Below, piece by piece: positions 48,171-59,336 of a stretch of DNA of 64,000 nucleotides. Position 1 is the first letter of the stretch, and every line of letters begins with the position of its first letter. The DNA lies in contig CM026562.1 in assembly GCA_015143295.1 (NCBI GenBank), forward strand, positions 12,242,041 to 12,306,040, in the 5' to 3' direction. The translations under genes and the position numbers were made by a program. The DNA comes from Tetracentron sinense (taxonomy: Eukaryota > Streptophyta > Magnoliopsida > Trochodendrales > Trochodendraceae). The notes beneath the pieces are model-generated. The model was given only the letters and a program-made list of their open reading frames with translations. It had not been told where the DNA came from and made no database searches.

Positions 48171-49451
48171 TTAATGAAAGTACTGCAAAAGCACAAAGGG
48201 GCCATTGGGTGGACCATCGCTGATTTGAAGGGAATTGACCCTTTCGTGTGCATACATCGCATTCATCTTGAAGAGGATTGCAAACCTTCTCGTGGAAGCA
48301 CAATGGAGGTTAAACCCCAACATGAAAGAGGTGGTCATGAAAGAATTTGTGAAATTGCTTGATGTGGGTATCATATACCCCATCTCGGATAGTAAGTGGG
48401 TGAGTCCTACCCAAGTGGTGTCAAAGAAATCCGGTATCACAGTTGTGTCCAATCCGGAAAGAGAGATGGTTCCTACTCGTTTCACTTCCGACTTCCATTC
48501 ATTGATAGAATCCTAAAGTGGTTAGCAGGCAAGAGTTACTATTGCTTTCTAGATGGTTATTCTGGATACAATCAGGTACCTATCTATCAAGAAGACCAAG
48601 AGATAACTACCTTCACATGCCCTTTTGGCACTTTTGCCTATAGGTGCATGCCATTCGGTCTATGCAATGCACCGGTGACTTTTCAAAGGTGTATGATGTC
48701 GATTTTCTCCGACATGGAAGAAAAATTTCTCGAGGTCTTTATGGATGATTTTTCTATATGTGGGACCTCTTTCGAAGATTGCCTCCACAATTTGTCATTG
48801 GTCTTAATTCGTTGTGAGGAGACAAATCTGATTCTAGATGGGAAAATAGTCATTTCATGGTTCAAGAGGGCATTCTCTTGGGACACATTGTGTCTAAACG
48901 GAGTAAAGAAGTAGATAAAGCCAAGATCGATCTCATCTCAAGTCTCCCTCCATTAACCACAGTGCTACAGGTTTGTTCTTTCCTTGGCCATGCGGGGTTT
49001 TATCGTCGGTTTATCAAGGATTTCAGCAAAATTTCTGGACCCTTGAGCAATCTTCTTGCCAAGGATATTCCTTTTTTCCTTTGATAACGCATGTCTAGAA
49101 GCCTTTAACAAACTCCGCCATCTACTCTCTACAACCTCAATTATGCAGCCTCCTGATTGGTCTCTCTCCTTCGAGTTGATGTGTGATGCCTCAGACTATG
49201 CAGTCGGGACAGTCTTAGGGCAAAGGGTGAATCAGACCCCTCATGCTATCTACTATGCTCGTAAAACTCTCTCGGATCCTCAATTGAATTACACAAACAC
49301 TAGGAAAGAATTATTGGTTGTAGTATATGCCCTAAATAAATTCCGATCCTACCTTCTCGGTTCCAAAATCTTGGGGTGCACTAATTGCACCGCTCTGTGG
49401 TACCTCCTTTCTAAGAAAGACACCAAGCCTAGGCTGATTCAGTGGATCTTT
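48171..49451 (+). pseudogene. pol: Athila RT and RNase H, first part
   Basis: In several frames: VLQKHKGAIGWTIADLKGI, KWVSPTQVVSKKSGITVV, YYCFLDGYSGYNQVPI, CPFGTFAYRCMPFGLCNAP, then catalytic FMDDFSI (about 48738). The connection domain has LGHIVSKRSKEVDKAKIDLI and FYRRFIKDFSKI. RNase H has MCDASDYAVG (about 49180), NYTNTRKELLVVVYAL, then ends at RLIQWI where LTR F inserted. Frameshifts near 48240, 48400, 48515, 48860 and 49080. Confidence 0.87.
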
Positions 49452-51956
49452 GTAGAATCCCAGAACTTTTGTCCATGTATCATGTATTGGAACTCATGCC
49501 AAGGCTTTAAGCCTTTGTAATCTTCCATTTTCTATGACATGAGAATTTTGAAAGTTTGGGTAGTCCCAATTAAGTATTTAGGAATGATCATGGGAGTCTA
49601 ATGGAAGTGGAAAGTATTCTAAGTGTTAAAAAGTGGAATTTCCTAAGTCAGATATGTTGAAAACTTGGGCTGCTGAAACCGTCTTCCAGACCAGTTAGCT
49701 TTAGGGGTAATTTGGTCTATGAATAAAGAAGAATTGGAAGATTCTAAAATGCCAAAAATTTTCCTCTTCGAAAAAAGAATCCAACGCAAGTTGAATCGTC
49801 AAAATCCGACGAGCGAGTCAAAAGTTATGGCCAAAATACGAAAACACGAAAATCTGGAAATTTTCTTTAGGATTTATGAACGATCGTAGGTGAGCCACGA
49901 ATGATCGTAAATCTCTACGAACGATCATAAAATCCCCAAAACTGGGCAAACTTTCTGGATGATTTACAATCGAATGTAGGAAACTACAAATGATTGTAGA
50001 TGTGCTACGATCGATTATAGGAATCTACGAACGATCGTAGGTGCGTGATTTTGTGTTTTTTTGGGATTTTTAGGGTTTTTACCCTTTTGCCTATAAATAG
50101 GGCTTCCAATTGGGGGGTTTTTGGCTTACCCTAAACCTAGAGAGAGTAAGAGAAATTGAGAGGGATTGAAGAAGGAAGAGATCAAGATCACAGTTGATCT
50201 TCCCCAAATCAAGCAAGGATCACATCCCTTCTCAAGTGGTTGCCTTCTCCCTCAAGCTAGGGATTCCAAATCAAGGGCTTTCTCTAATCAAGGAGTAATC
50301 CTCAAGGTTAGTACACCCTTACTAACTAACTTAGTAGTAACCTAGATTTTCTTTTGAATAGGTTAAGATTGATAATGTGTATCCTATTATTACCTCAATA
50401 ACCTTGATTTCTTAAATAATGCAAGACAAACTAGGTGGGCATGGATGATGTGTGATGAAAATGGTGGAAGGGCTTGGTACACATAATGAATACCCCATGT
50501 GTGAATGAGAAAATATGAAATAAACGAATATAAAAAGATGTTGAATGTCACTTGTTTGATAAAGTGCATGAAGGAGAATACAAGGAATTAAATGAAGATT
50601 TTGAGAGCATGAGTTAGGTAGTTTTTTCTTAAATGGTGATTTTGTTCAAATGCCTTATATGCTTGTTTTAAATCCTCACAAGATTACAATATGAATTGAA
50701 ATGCTATATGCTATCCTTGAGTTGTACATGTCATCATGATCGCCACCATTGCTACACACAAGCACGCATGCATGCATGAATTGGGTTTTTCTCTAAAGTA
50801 TAAGTATTTGAAAGAAATGACAAGAAGATGAAATGTGATTCACGAAACGAATGATAAAGCCGGACATCGGGCCTATCAAGGGTAGGCCATATCCCTCGGA
50901 TATGTCATACCTAGCTCACAAGGAAAACAAGTTGATAAAGCCAAACATCGGGCCGGTCAAGGGTAGGGTATATCGCAAGATTTGTCATACCTGGCTCACA
51001 AGAAAACAAGTTGATCATGCTAGACATCGGGCCGGTCAAGGTGGTTGGTGTACCCTTTTCTATATATATATTTCGCTGAAGGGAATTTAAATTCTCGGGT
51101 CACAAGTTGCTAAAAGGACACTAACCTCTGGCTCACAAGAAAACAAGCAAGTCAAGTCAAGAACATGTCAAGTCATGACAAGAACAAGCAAGATAAGTGA
51201 TTTCAACAAGAATAAGACAAGCATGTGTAATTCTTACAAATGAGACCAAGACAAGAACAAGTTTTTAAATATAACAAGCAAGTTTTGAACCACACGAAAG
51301 ACTATTTTCAAGAATAAGACATGACTTTCAAAGTATGGGTTTCATCGGAGTTTTTCGCATTCACTCATGTATGTCAAGATTATTACATTGCTCTACTTTT
51401 ACGCTATGAATGTCCTATGTTGCTATTATCGCTTTAAATTTATGTGATGAACTATATCTCATTGTTTCTATTGTGCACGTTATTACTATTGTTAGGTAGT
51501 AGCTTGTACTCACTGAGTATTTCATACTCAGCCGTACTTTTATGTCGACAGGTACTATGGATGTCCTCTACCCTAAGCCATGGGTTGAGGAAGAGTACAT
51601 CGAGGAGAGGGAGCCACCTATCCCAATGTAGTCGCAGGCGGATAGAGATTTGGACGTGTGACCATACTTAGATTACTGCTGAGCGGAGTGAGAACGAGAG
51701 TTTCTCTTTTATATTTTAATAGGTGGGCATGTCCACCTTTACTTGATATGTTTTGTCTAGAACTTGGAATACCGACCACCTTATATATAAAAGAAAATTT
51801 TGGTTTACGCTTCCGCCTTGTATTTAAGCTTCCACACTTTTATTCATGTTCCACTATTGTATGTTTTACCTTGTTCATCACAGGATGGTTTGACAGGTTA
51901 ATTATAGTCACGACTAAAGTATCCCTTAACTCCTAAGGAGATTTTAGGGCGCGTCA
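49452..51956 (+). mobile_element. Solo LTR F (chromovirus-type)
   Basis: 2505 bp from TGTAGAATCCC to GCGCGTCA, flanked by ATCTT (49447-49451) and ATCCT (51957-51961). Order: conserved U3 block (about 49759-49840), palindrome array of TACGAACGATCGTA type (about 49876-50040), TATA box CCTATAAATAGG (50090-50101), three tandem units (about 50845-51045), CTGAG/CTCAG hairpin (about 51509-51532), CAGGTAC (about 51550). It resembles element C's LTR start but is diverged. Confidence 0.87.
50845..51045 (+). repeat. Tandem hairpin repeat in LTR F, three units
   Basis: Units of about 75 bp share GACATCGGGCC, TCAAGGGTAGG and CTGGCTCACAAG. In the first, CATATCC and GGATATG flank a CTC loop, the same stem as in element C's LTR. 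Confidence 0.75.
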
Positions 51957-52276
51957 ATCCTCCTCCTTCAAGAGTTTGACCTCGAAATTCGAGACAAAAA
52001 AGGATCCGATAATGTGGTCGCCGACCACCTCTCGACTCTTGGTAAACTCTTCTTCTGATCTTTGCCCCATCCAAGACTCTTTTCTGGATGAGAAATTGTT
52101 CGAGGTAACCTAAGTGCAACCTTCATGGTTCGCAAACATCATAAATTACCTCGCAATTGGGCAAATTCCCCCTCATTGGTCCAAATGAGAAAAATCTCGG
52201 TTATTTGCCCAACTCAAATTCTTTTTCTGGGAAGATCCGGAATTGTTCAAATATTTTCTAAACCAAGTGATCCGAC
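51957..52276 (+). pseudogene. pol: Athila RNase H end and start of integrase region
   Basis: This resumes immediately after LTR F with LLQEFDLEIRDKKGSDNVVA, DHLS, the end of RNase H, then degraded linker text (SWFANIINYLAIGQIPPHW) up to NQVIRRC. Frameshifts and stops throughout. Confidence 0.82.
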
Positions 52277-52880
52277 GATGTAGCCACACCGTATCACCCA
52301 CAAACAAGTGGTCAGGTGGAAGTCTCTAATAAGGAGATCAAGAACATCCTGACGAAGACAGTGAGGCCTGATAGAAAAGATTGGTCTGTACTGCTCAATG
52401 ATGCCCTTTTAGCCTATCGTACAGCCTAAAAAACTCCCATTCATATGTCTCCCTATCGCCTTGTCTTTGGCAAGGCCTGTCACCTTCTGGTTGAACTAGA
52501 ACATAAAGCCCTATGGGCCATTAAGAAGTTTAACTTCAATATGGTCGTAGTCGGATCCAACAGGAAGCTCCAACTGTCCGAGCAAGAGGAAATGCGCAAT
52601 GATGAGTATGAGAGCGCAAAGATCTATAAATCCAAAACCAAAATCTTTCATGACAAGCATATCCTCCAGAAATCCTTTGTCCCAATTCAAAAGCTTTGGT
52701 TATTCAATTCGAAACTATGTCTCTTTCCCAGCAAACTTTGCTCTCGATGGGATGGCCCTTACATTATCCCCTCCATTCCCCCCATGGAGCTGCCAAGCTT
52801 CAAGACCCCAAAGATGGGCATCTGCTAAAAGTGAACGGTCAACATGAAGCCCTATATGGAGGGCATTGTGACCGGTGACT
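52277..52880 (+). pseudogene. pol: Athila integrase, C-terminal half only
   Basis: [21 protein letters not shown] holds the catalytic Glu. The expected zinc finger and the core with both catalytic Asp residues are missing between RRC and VATPYHPQ, so several hundred bases were deleted at about 52277. It continues [30 protein letters not shown] and the SRWDGPYII module, with one TAA before KTPIHMSPY. Confidence 0.85.
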
Positions 52881-53059
52881 TGATTAAGTCCATCGACCTG
52901 ATGGACCCTGTGTACCTCACTGCCTGATTGCGCGAGCATCTGGCTGAAGACAATAAACTTAGCACTCGATAGGAGGCAACCCATCCTCTCGTGCATGAAT
53001 TCTTCAAATCCTGTGCAAATTCCAAGTTTGGGGTGGTTTACAAAACACCCCTCCGCGCT

Positions 53060-53410
53060 GCCCCCTTGACGATCGATCGCCCACTGAGGACGATCAATCG
53101 CCCACCTTCCAGAATCTTAGAAGGCATTTGGATTTCTCAATGATCGATCGTCTATCACCCAGAATTGACTCTGTTCTAGGGTTCCGTGATGATCGATCGC
53201 CCCAGGCATACGATCGATCCTTGGTGCTTCAAAATTTTTTGGCCTAACCTACTATTTTCTGGACAATCGATCGTCCTCTCAGGGATGATTGATCGCCCTA
53301 GGTCCCTTCTACGTGTCACTCATGTGTGAGTTCCCAACCCATTTAACTCTGTGAAGATCGATCGTCCCTACTTTGACAATCGATCATCAGTGATCTAGAA
53401 CTTATAAAAC
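53060..53410 (+). promoter_or_regulatory. GATCGATC array with TATA box inside the Athila element
   Basis: Some ten variants of ACGATCGATCGCCC lie between 53068 and 53395, including a pair 21 bp apart, followed by CTTATAAAAC (53401-53410). This repeats the LTR U3 layout of other elements, but here it lies between pol and the second ORF. It could be an internal promoter or a relic LTR piece; the sequence does not decide. Confidence 0.5.
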
Positions 53411-53779
53411 AACTGGTCCGATCAGGACCCATCTCAGCCTTTCTCTCCCCTGTTGTCTCGCCATCGATCTTCTCCCCTATTCCTGCCCTCGAGCTCTTGT
53501 GCAGGCCTCTCTATTTTTCACCCACCACCCCCATGCCACGTTCTCAAGGTACAATTCCCCTCCCCCATTCTCTTTCTCTCTTTTCTTTTCTTCTTTTCTC
53601 TTTTCTTTTTTTTAATGATTATTTTTGCTTTGTGGTTAAGGGGGCCGGGAGGACCATGTGTATATGCTTGTGAATCCATGAGGATTTAATGCTCTATTTT
53701 GCAAGTGGAAAGGGTATGTGTTGTGTGGGTGTGACCTATCCATTAATCCCATTCCATGTGTTTGACAGTTTGCCTCAGT

Positions 53780-55075
53780 AACCCCTACCCTTGAGCCAAA
53801 TCATGCCTCCGAAACGGAAGTCCTCCGACCTAAGTACCTCCAGGACCAAGACCACTGCCAAAAACGATCTCAGCCACACCATGAGCAACCTAAAGCGGAT
53901 TTCAAATTTTTGGAAGTGCAACCCCCTACCCGTTTTGATGTGGACTTCTTTCGTGACCTTCCTGGAAACCAGGGCCACTATCACCAAATTCGAGAGGTGC
54001 GGATAATCGGCCCTCCTTACCCAACCCGCTATGATTTACCCTCACCTTGCCCGTGTGTTTTATCAAAATATGATGAAGGGTTCTCATGAGGATGTTCCTG
54101 TGCTGACTGTCTCCATTGACGAGTCCACTTATGACTTCAGCACGGAGTCTATCGCCCTCACTCTCGGATGGCCAATTTCCCCTCCAACCGGAGTAGACTA
54201 TAATCCCACCCCTGACCCATTCCCCTCTACCCATCGGATTATTGAAACCATGTGTCATGAGCAGTTCCATGACTGGAAGAAAAATTACACAAGGAGATCA
54301 TACCTTCCACCCTTTAGTTTGCTGATTCCATCTTCTGGGTCAACCTTTGCCCCATTGGTCACAAAATAGAACGCCAGTGGCCTATTTTGGATGCCCTGTA
54401 CGAGATGTGTGGCATTTTTTGGTTGGATGCTGCAGGTTACACCTAGCAGGCGATAGAGAGAGTATACAGAGAGATTCACATGATTGGCAGTCAAGGCAGC
54501 AACACTTGGCCCCTTCTGTTTGGGTCGATTATCACCACACTTCTTGAAAACCAGGGACATGTGATCAGTAGCATTGAAGAGACCTCGAAACCCCTCCTAT
54601 TTATGAGGATTGAGTGGAACAAGAGTTACAAGACCCTCCTCCGCAATTTGGACCCGCAGATTCCTCGTGAGATGGCTGGACATGAGGCTGCACCAGAGAT
54701 GCTAGCTCAAGAGGATGAGGAGGGTTTACCTGGCCATGAGCTTGACGATGATGTTCATGCTCCACCACCCCCACCGGCTGAGCCACCGCTATTTATGACT
54801 CCCCAGGAGTTTGCGGCTCACCAGGCTCAGTAGAACCAGCGGTGGGCCTTATAGCAACAGTTCCAGTCTGATATATACCAATTCATGGCCAAGATCCGGC
54901 TGTCTCTCCAATAGCACTACTCGGAGTTTCAAGACTTCCATGAGCAGACTGGGCAGCATTGGACATAGGCCGATGCTTTCTACGACCAGCAGGCCTAGCG
55001 CACTTTTGATCTAAGCGCTATGATGAGGGCAATGTACGAGGCGCAGTTCCCTCCTCCTCCTCCCCAATAGTTTGA
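53780..55075 (+). pseudogene. Athila second ORF (plant-transposon-protein type), broken
   Basis: Starts MPPKRKSSDLSTSRTKTTAK (ATG about 53803), then in shifting frames RFDVDFFRDLPGNQGHYHQI, MIYPHLARVFYQNMMKGSHE, TVSIDESTYDFSTESIALTL, GHKIERQWPILDALYEMCGI, and an acidic, Pro- and Gln-rich tail with several stops (54830-55070). A basic N-terminus followed by an alpha-helical region like this is typical of proteins annotated as ATHILA ORF-1 or putative plant transposon protein. The function is unknown. At least two frameshifts (about 54000 and 54300). Confidence 0.7.
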
Positions 55076-56846
55076 TGGCTCTGGTTACTGTTATCTTATT
55101 GTTGAGAGGGAGAGTCCCCCTTGGCCTTTCTATTTGATTATGTTGTTGATATATTTTTGTGCTCTCTCTCTCTAAACATTGTTGCACTTTTCTATTGATG
55201 GCACTCCATATCTAATTGTGCTACATGGGTTTTTTATATGCTCTTATGACCATTGTGCATTTTCTATTGTTGGATATCTATATATGGTTGTGTTGCCCCT
55301 TTGGTTTTTTTTAGTCATGTGCAATGTTCCTTCTCTTCAACAACCCTCACCATTGTGCATTTTCTGCATGGCTAGTGTGAGTGATGTGTCTGTACTTGCA
55401 TTTTCCACTCATCCTTCTGCTTTTGAGTGTGGTTGGTTGCTTCCCCCAGGTACTATCGTTTCATCTCACCCTATGTTGCATTCTTCTTTTACATTGAGGA
55501 CAATACAATGTTTAAGTTTGGGGTTGGGGATTAGTTCATTATATGTGCAAGGATACTAAAGGGTGGAACATGCAAAAAGTTTAACCTCTGAAAATAATTG
55601 ATCTATTTGGAACTGGAATTGACTTGTGATACATATGATATAATCCAATCATTATTGACTGGCTTAATTTGAGAACACATGATCCCAAATAGATACAATT
55701 TATACCCTGAACTGAACTATGCATGCTACAAACTTATAAAGTCAGAAGTCACTTTGAAAAATAGCACGAGTACTCTAGAATGTTGTCTTGTGGGGTTTGA
55801 AACCAACTTAATCAACTGATGCTTTTGATACCTCTAAGAAGTCAGGTGACCGAAAAATATTGAACACCACCCTTGGCTAAAGTGAAAAATTTTAATGACA
55901 CAAATGATTACCTAACCAGGTTTACACTTAGTAACCGGGCCTCCTACCTCGGTAAGCAGAGAGTGTTTGCATCAAACCGTGTGAACTCTAGAAAGGATAA
56001 AAAATCATAGAAAAAGTTGGACCTCCACTAATTTTATTCAATCTTTGAACCGAACTCCTACTTAGTAACCAGGCCTCCTGCCTCAGTAAGCAGAGAGTGT
56101 TCGCGTCAAACAGTGGGGGTTTGGAACAAACAACAATCACAAGAGTTAGTCTGAGTTCGGACCCTATTTGACTCAAGTTAATAAGCCTTAGGGGTGTCTC
56201 AATACCTGGTGCCCTAAGACCTTCTAGTTTGGGAGTCACTGGCCTAACACTTGCTACACAGGTTGTCTAGAAATCTTAATGAACTCAAACTCTGCACTGT
56301 TCGCTCAACTAAAAGAAAGAAAAGTGTCGAAGAAAAGCCTTGGTTCGGTGATTAAACTAAAAGGGAAACCTGATAACAAGGAGGTGATAAAACAACAGTT
56401 GAAACGAAAGGTTGAGATCACATTGTCAATGGATGATCACACTACACATCAAAGGAGACAAATGACCACATTTTAATAAGCATAAATATTTGGAACTAGG
56501 GAAGGTTGTGTGAAATTGAGAATGTGGAGAGTCGAAAACTAAGCCAGTTAATAATGAGAGAATTATGCTGTGTGTATCATGATTTCTAGGGTTTAAGAAA
56601 GATCAATTAATCTGAAAACCATTGCATGAATTTTGAGAATTGTAAGAAATACTGATGTTTGTGGATATCATTACTGGTAACCCCTCACAAGACTTTACTC
56701 GTCTACTAGGACAACCTAGGGGTTTAAAAGGCTTGTTGTATATGCTAAATGCAACTGGGGATCCCATGAAAGGGGATGTAGTATTATGCAGTTAGATATT
56801 CATTTTTTATTTTCTTTGTATCTATTACTCGAGGACTAGCAATATG
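55076..56846 (+). other. Athila 3' non-coding region
   Basis: No coding frame. It contains TTTAAGTTTGGGGTTGGGG (about 55510-55530), a purine-rich tract typical of Athila after the last ORF, and CTCGAGGACTAGCAA near 56830 close to the E insertion point. A roughly 60-bp segment (GTAACCGGGCCTCC... GCAGAGAGTG) occurs twice, near 55930-55980 and 56056-56106. An LTR may be present but I could not define its edges. Confidence 0.6.
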
Positions 56847-57058
56847 TGTAGCACCCCGGACTTTTTCATCCTTAATGAATACCACCTTCATAGCTAATTG
56901 GCCGTTTTTATAGTCTAATTAATAAATAAGGAAGAAATCGGAAATTCCGAAACGTCAGAAATGTGCGTTTTCGAAAGACGAACCCAACGCAAGTTGAATC
57001 GTCGAAATCCGACGAGCGAGTCAAAAGATATGGTCAAAACAGTCCAGACATGTAGAGA

Positions 57059-57244
57059 ACCGATCGCTCGGTCCAGTCAGCGATCGATCGGTCCATAACC
57101 GATCGATCGGTAGCTATCGCACGGTCAGAAATTTTGTATGGGGAAATTTTCCAGAGAGTGAGTTTTTGACCGGTCGATCGGTCATAAACACCGATCGCTC
57201 GGTAGGCAACCGATCGATCGGTCATAACCACCGATCGCTCGGTC
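57059..57244 (+). promoter_or_regulatory. U3 palindrome array, element E
   Basis: ACCGATCGCTCGGT and ACCGATCGATCGGT variants in two clusters either side of a TTTTCCAGAGAG block, mirroring Tekay-1, B, D and H. Confidence 0.6.
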
Positions 57245-58220
57245 TTCGCGTTTTTGCAGAATTTTCATTAAGGGCTTTTTCGTCTTTTGGGGGTTAAACC
57301 CTTTCTCCTTAAGGCTTGCTCGAGCCTTTAGGGCTTCATTCACAGAACTTAAGGGATTTTGAGAGATAGAGAGAAAGGAGAAGGGGATTTGCAACTAGGG
57401 TTTTCCATTTGGAGAGGGAATCAAAGGGGTTTAAGAACCCTAGCTCACCCCAACTCGAGTTGCTTCAAGTTCAAGGCTCAAGCTCGTGTGGGGACTCATT
57501 CTCCAAGCTAGGGCAGCAACCCAAGCACGTTTTTGAAAGGGGTTTCTTCCCCAACTCAAGCTTCTTTCAAGCAAAGGCTTCATCTTTCAAGTTGGAGCTT
57601 CAATCAAGGCCCCTACCAAGGATCAAGCCTTGATTCAAGGTTAGTACACCCTACTAACTTACCCTAGCAATAAATCTAGGTTTTTCCTTATGAAATGTGA
57701 TTTATGCTATTATGTTTGCCTCCCATATAAAATGTATCATCTCCAATGAACCTAAATAAGATAAGAAAAAGGTATGGATGTGTGTGGGGGTTGATGTGGC
57801 GATCGGATGCCGAGATGTATGTTGGGTGATGTGTGTGATGGAAATGGTGGATGGGTACTTTACCAATAATGAACATACCTTGATTTTTGGATGGAAAGTA
57901 GGCACTAAAAAGAAGAAGATGAACCATTAAGGAACCTTGCATGCTATGTGTTTGATAAAATGACTAAACAAGGGATAAATGGACTTAATGAAGAAAATGG
58001 AAATAGAAATTGTGTAATTGTTCTTAGAAATGATAAATTGCTCAAATGTGCTATATGTTGCCTAAATTTTCATACCACTATGTTAAGGATTGAAATGCCA
58101 TAATCATGTGATCCGCCCGTTCAAGTATGTCATCATGATTACCACTATTGACAAGCACACAAGCACGCATGCATGCACGAAACCGGGTTTTTCCAAGATT
58201 GTATTTGTATATGATGAACC

Positions 58221-58625
58221 AAGAACATGACAAGGAGGTTGGTAGCCCCAGGAAGGGTGCTAGCCTCTGGCTCACAAGTGAAATGAAACAAGAACATGAC
58301 AAGGAGGTTGGTAGCCCCAGGAAGGGTGCTAGCCTCTGGCTCACAAGAGAAATGAAACAAGAACATGACAAGGAGGTTGGTAGCCCCAGGAAGGGTGCTA
58401 GCCTCTGGCTCACAAGTGAAATGCAAGAGAGAACATGACAAGGAGGTTGGTAGCCCAAGGAAGGGTGCTAGCCTCTGGCTCACAAGTGAAATGAAACAAG
58501 AACATGACAAGGAGGTTGGTAGCCCAAGGAAGGGTGCTAGCCTCTGGCTCACAAGAGAAATGAAACAAGAACATGACAAGGAGGTTGGTAGCCCAAGGAA
58601 GGGTGCTAGCCTCTGGCTCACAAGT
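58221..58625 (+). repeat. Six-unit 69-bp tandem hairpin array, element E LTR
   Basis: Units start at 58221, 58290, 58359, 58429, 58498 and 58567. Each contains GGTTGGTAGCCC, then GGGTGCTAGCC, which pair as a stem with two bulged bases, then TCTGGCTCACAAG. Because 69 is a multiple of 3, long open frames appear on both strands here (up to 200 residues); they are artefacts. Confidence 0.93.
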
Positions 58626-58863
58626 ATACAAGTCAAGAACAAGCCAAGACATGAAATACAAGGCAAGACACGACACACATACGTGATTTGACCGAGACAC
58701 GAAAAAGGTTTCCGAGACATGAGTTTTACCGAGGTTTTTGCATTCATACACGCATGTCAAGATATGGCTATGTATCTTATGCTTTCACTATTGCTTTAAA
58801 TTAATATCTTGTATTGCTCACTGTTGTTATGCTTTTGCTATTGTTATGGTTAGCTAGTAGTTT

Positions 58864-58948
58864 GTACTCGCTGAGTATTCCATGCTCAGCCGTACTTTTA
58901 TGTCGGCAGGTACTGTGGATGTCCTCGACCCCGAGCCTTGGGTCGAGG
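58864..58948 (+). promoter_or_regulatory. Two conserved stem-loops in the LTR leader part (element E)
   Basis: The first: GTAC and GCTGAG at 58864-58875 pair with CTCAGC and GTAC at 58885-58895. The second: CCTCGACCC (58923-58931) pairs perfectly with GGGTCGAGG (58940-58948). A CAGGTAC lies between them near 58907. The first hairpin is present in every chromovirus-type LTR in the window. The role is unknown. Confidence 0.65.
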
Positions 58949-59324
58949 AGGAGTATGTAGAGGAGAGGGAGCCACCTATCCCATGGCAGTCTCAGGAGGA
59001 TGGGGACTTGGATGTGTGGCCATACCTCGACTACTGTTGAGAGGAGAGGGTTAGAGAGTTCCTTTTTGTATTTTGATAGGTGGGCATGTCCACCTTTACT
59101 TTGATTGTATTTTGGTATATGTTAACTTGGAATACTATTTGGAGTTATAGAAGAAAAGAAAAGTTGGCTTATGCTTCCGCACTTATGTTTAGTTTCCGCG
59201 CTCTGATTTTCATTGAATTATATTATGTTTAGCCTCTTGCATTACAGGATGGTTTGGCAGGTACACGTAGTTACCTCTAAAGTATCCCTTAACTCCTAGG
59301 GGGTATTTTGGGGCGTGACAGAAG

Positions 59325-59336
59325 TGGTATCAGAGC
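59325..59336 (+). other. Primer binding site (element E)
   Basis: TGGTATCAGAGC, four bases after the LTR, initiator tRNA-Met type. The leader from 59337 to 59648 is non-coding and ends with TTCTCAG/GA (59634-59642) just before the gag ATG. Confidence 0.93.

Larger units (their letters stand above)
46830..56846 (+). mobile_element. Athila-type Ty3/gypsy element, degraded
   Basis: Plus-strand remains in the order gag C-terminus, protease, RT, RNase H, integrase, palindrome array with TATA box, second ORF, 3' region. Typical Athila signs are the LDLGSSVNLL protease, [22 protein letters not shown] integrase end, an extra ORF after pol, and TTTAAGTTTGGGG and CTCGAGGACTAGCAA tracts. No LTR or primer site is identifiable, so both ends are missing or unrecognised. 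Solo LTR F interrupts it and element E is inserted at its 3' side. Confidence 0.85.
56847..59320 (+). repeat. Element E 5' LTR
   Basis: 2474 bp from TGTAGCACCCC to GGGGCGTGACA. Contains the conserved U3 block (about 56960-57035), a palindrome array (57059-57244), a six-unit tandem array (58221-58625), and two stem-loops (58864-58948). I see no clear TATA box between 57245 and 57420. Confidence 0.94.

Noticed and set aside
53453-53689. A 78-residue frame with a hydrophobic stretch after the Athila TATA box
   Set aside because: The hydrophobicity comes from a CT-rich run (TTTTCTTTTC); no start context or homology. I treat it as leader sequence.
55179-55559. A 126-residue hydrophobic frame after the Athila second ORF, a possible envelope-like protein
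   Set aside because: It is Cys- and Phe-rich text from T-rich non-coding DNA, with no signal peptide or recognisable order, and it runs into the TTTAAGTTTGGGG tract.
58145-58747. A 200-residue minus-strand open frame and matching plus-strand frames of repeated 23-residue units
   Set aside because: They come from the 69-bp tandem array in element E's LTR; 69 is a multiple of 3, so all frames stay open on both strands. No protein family is recognisable.
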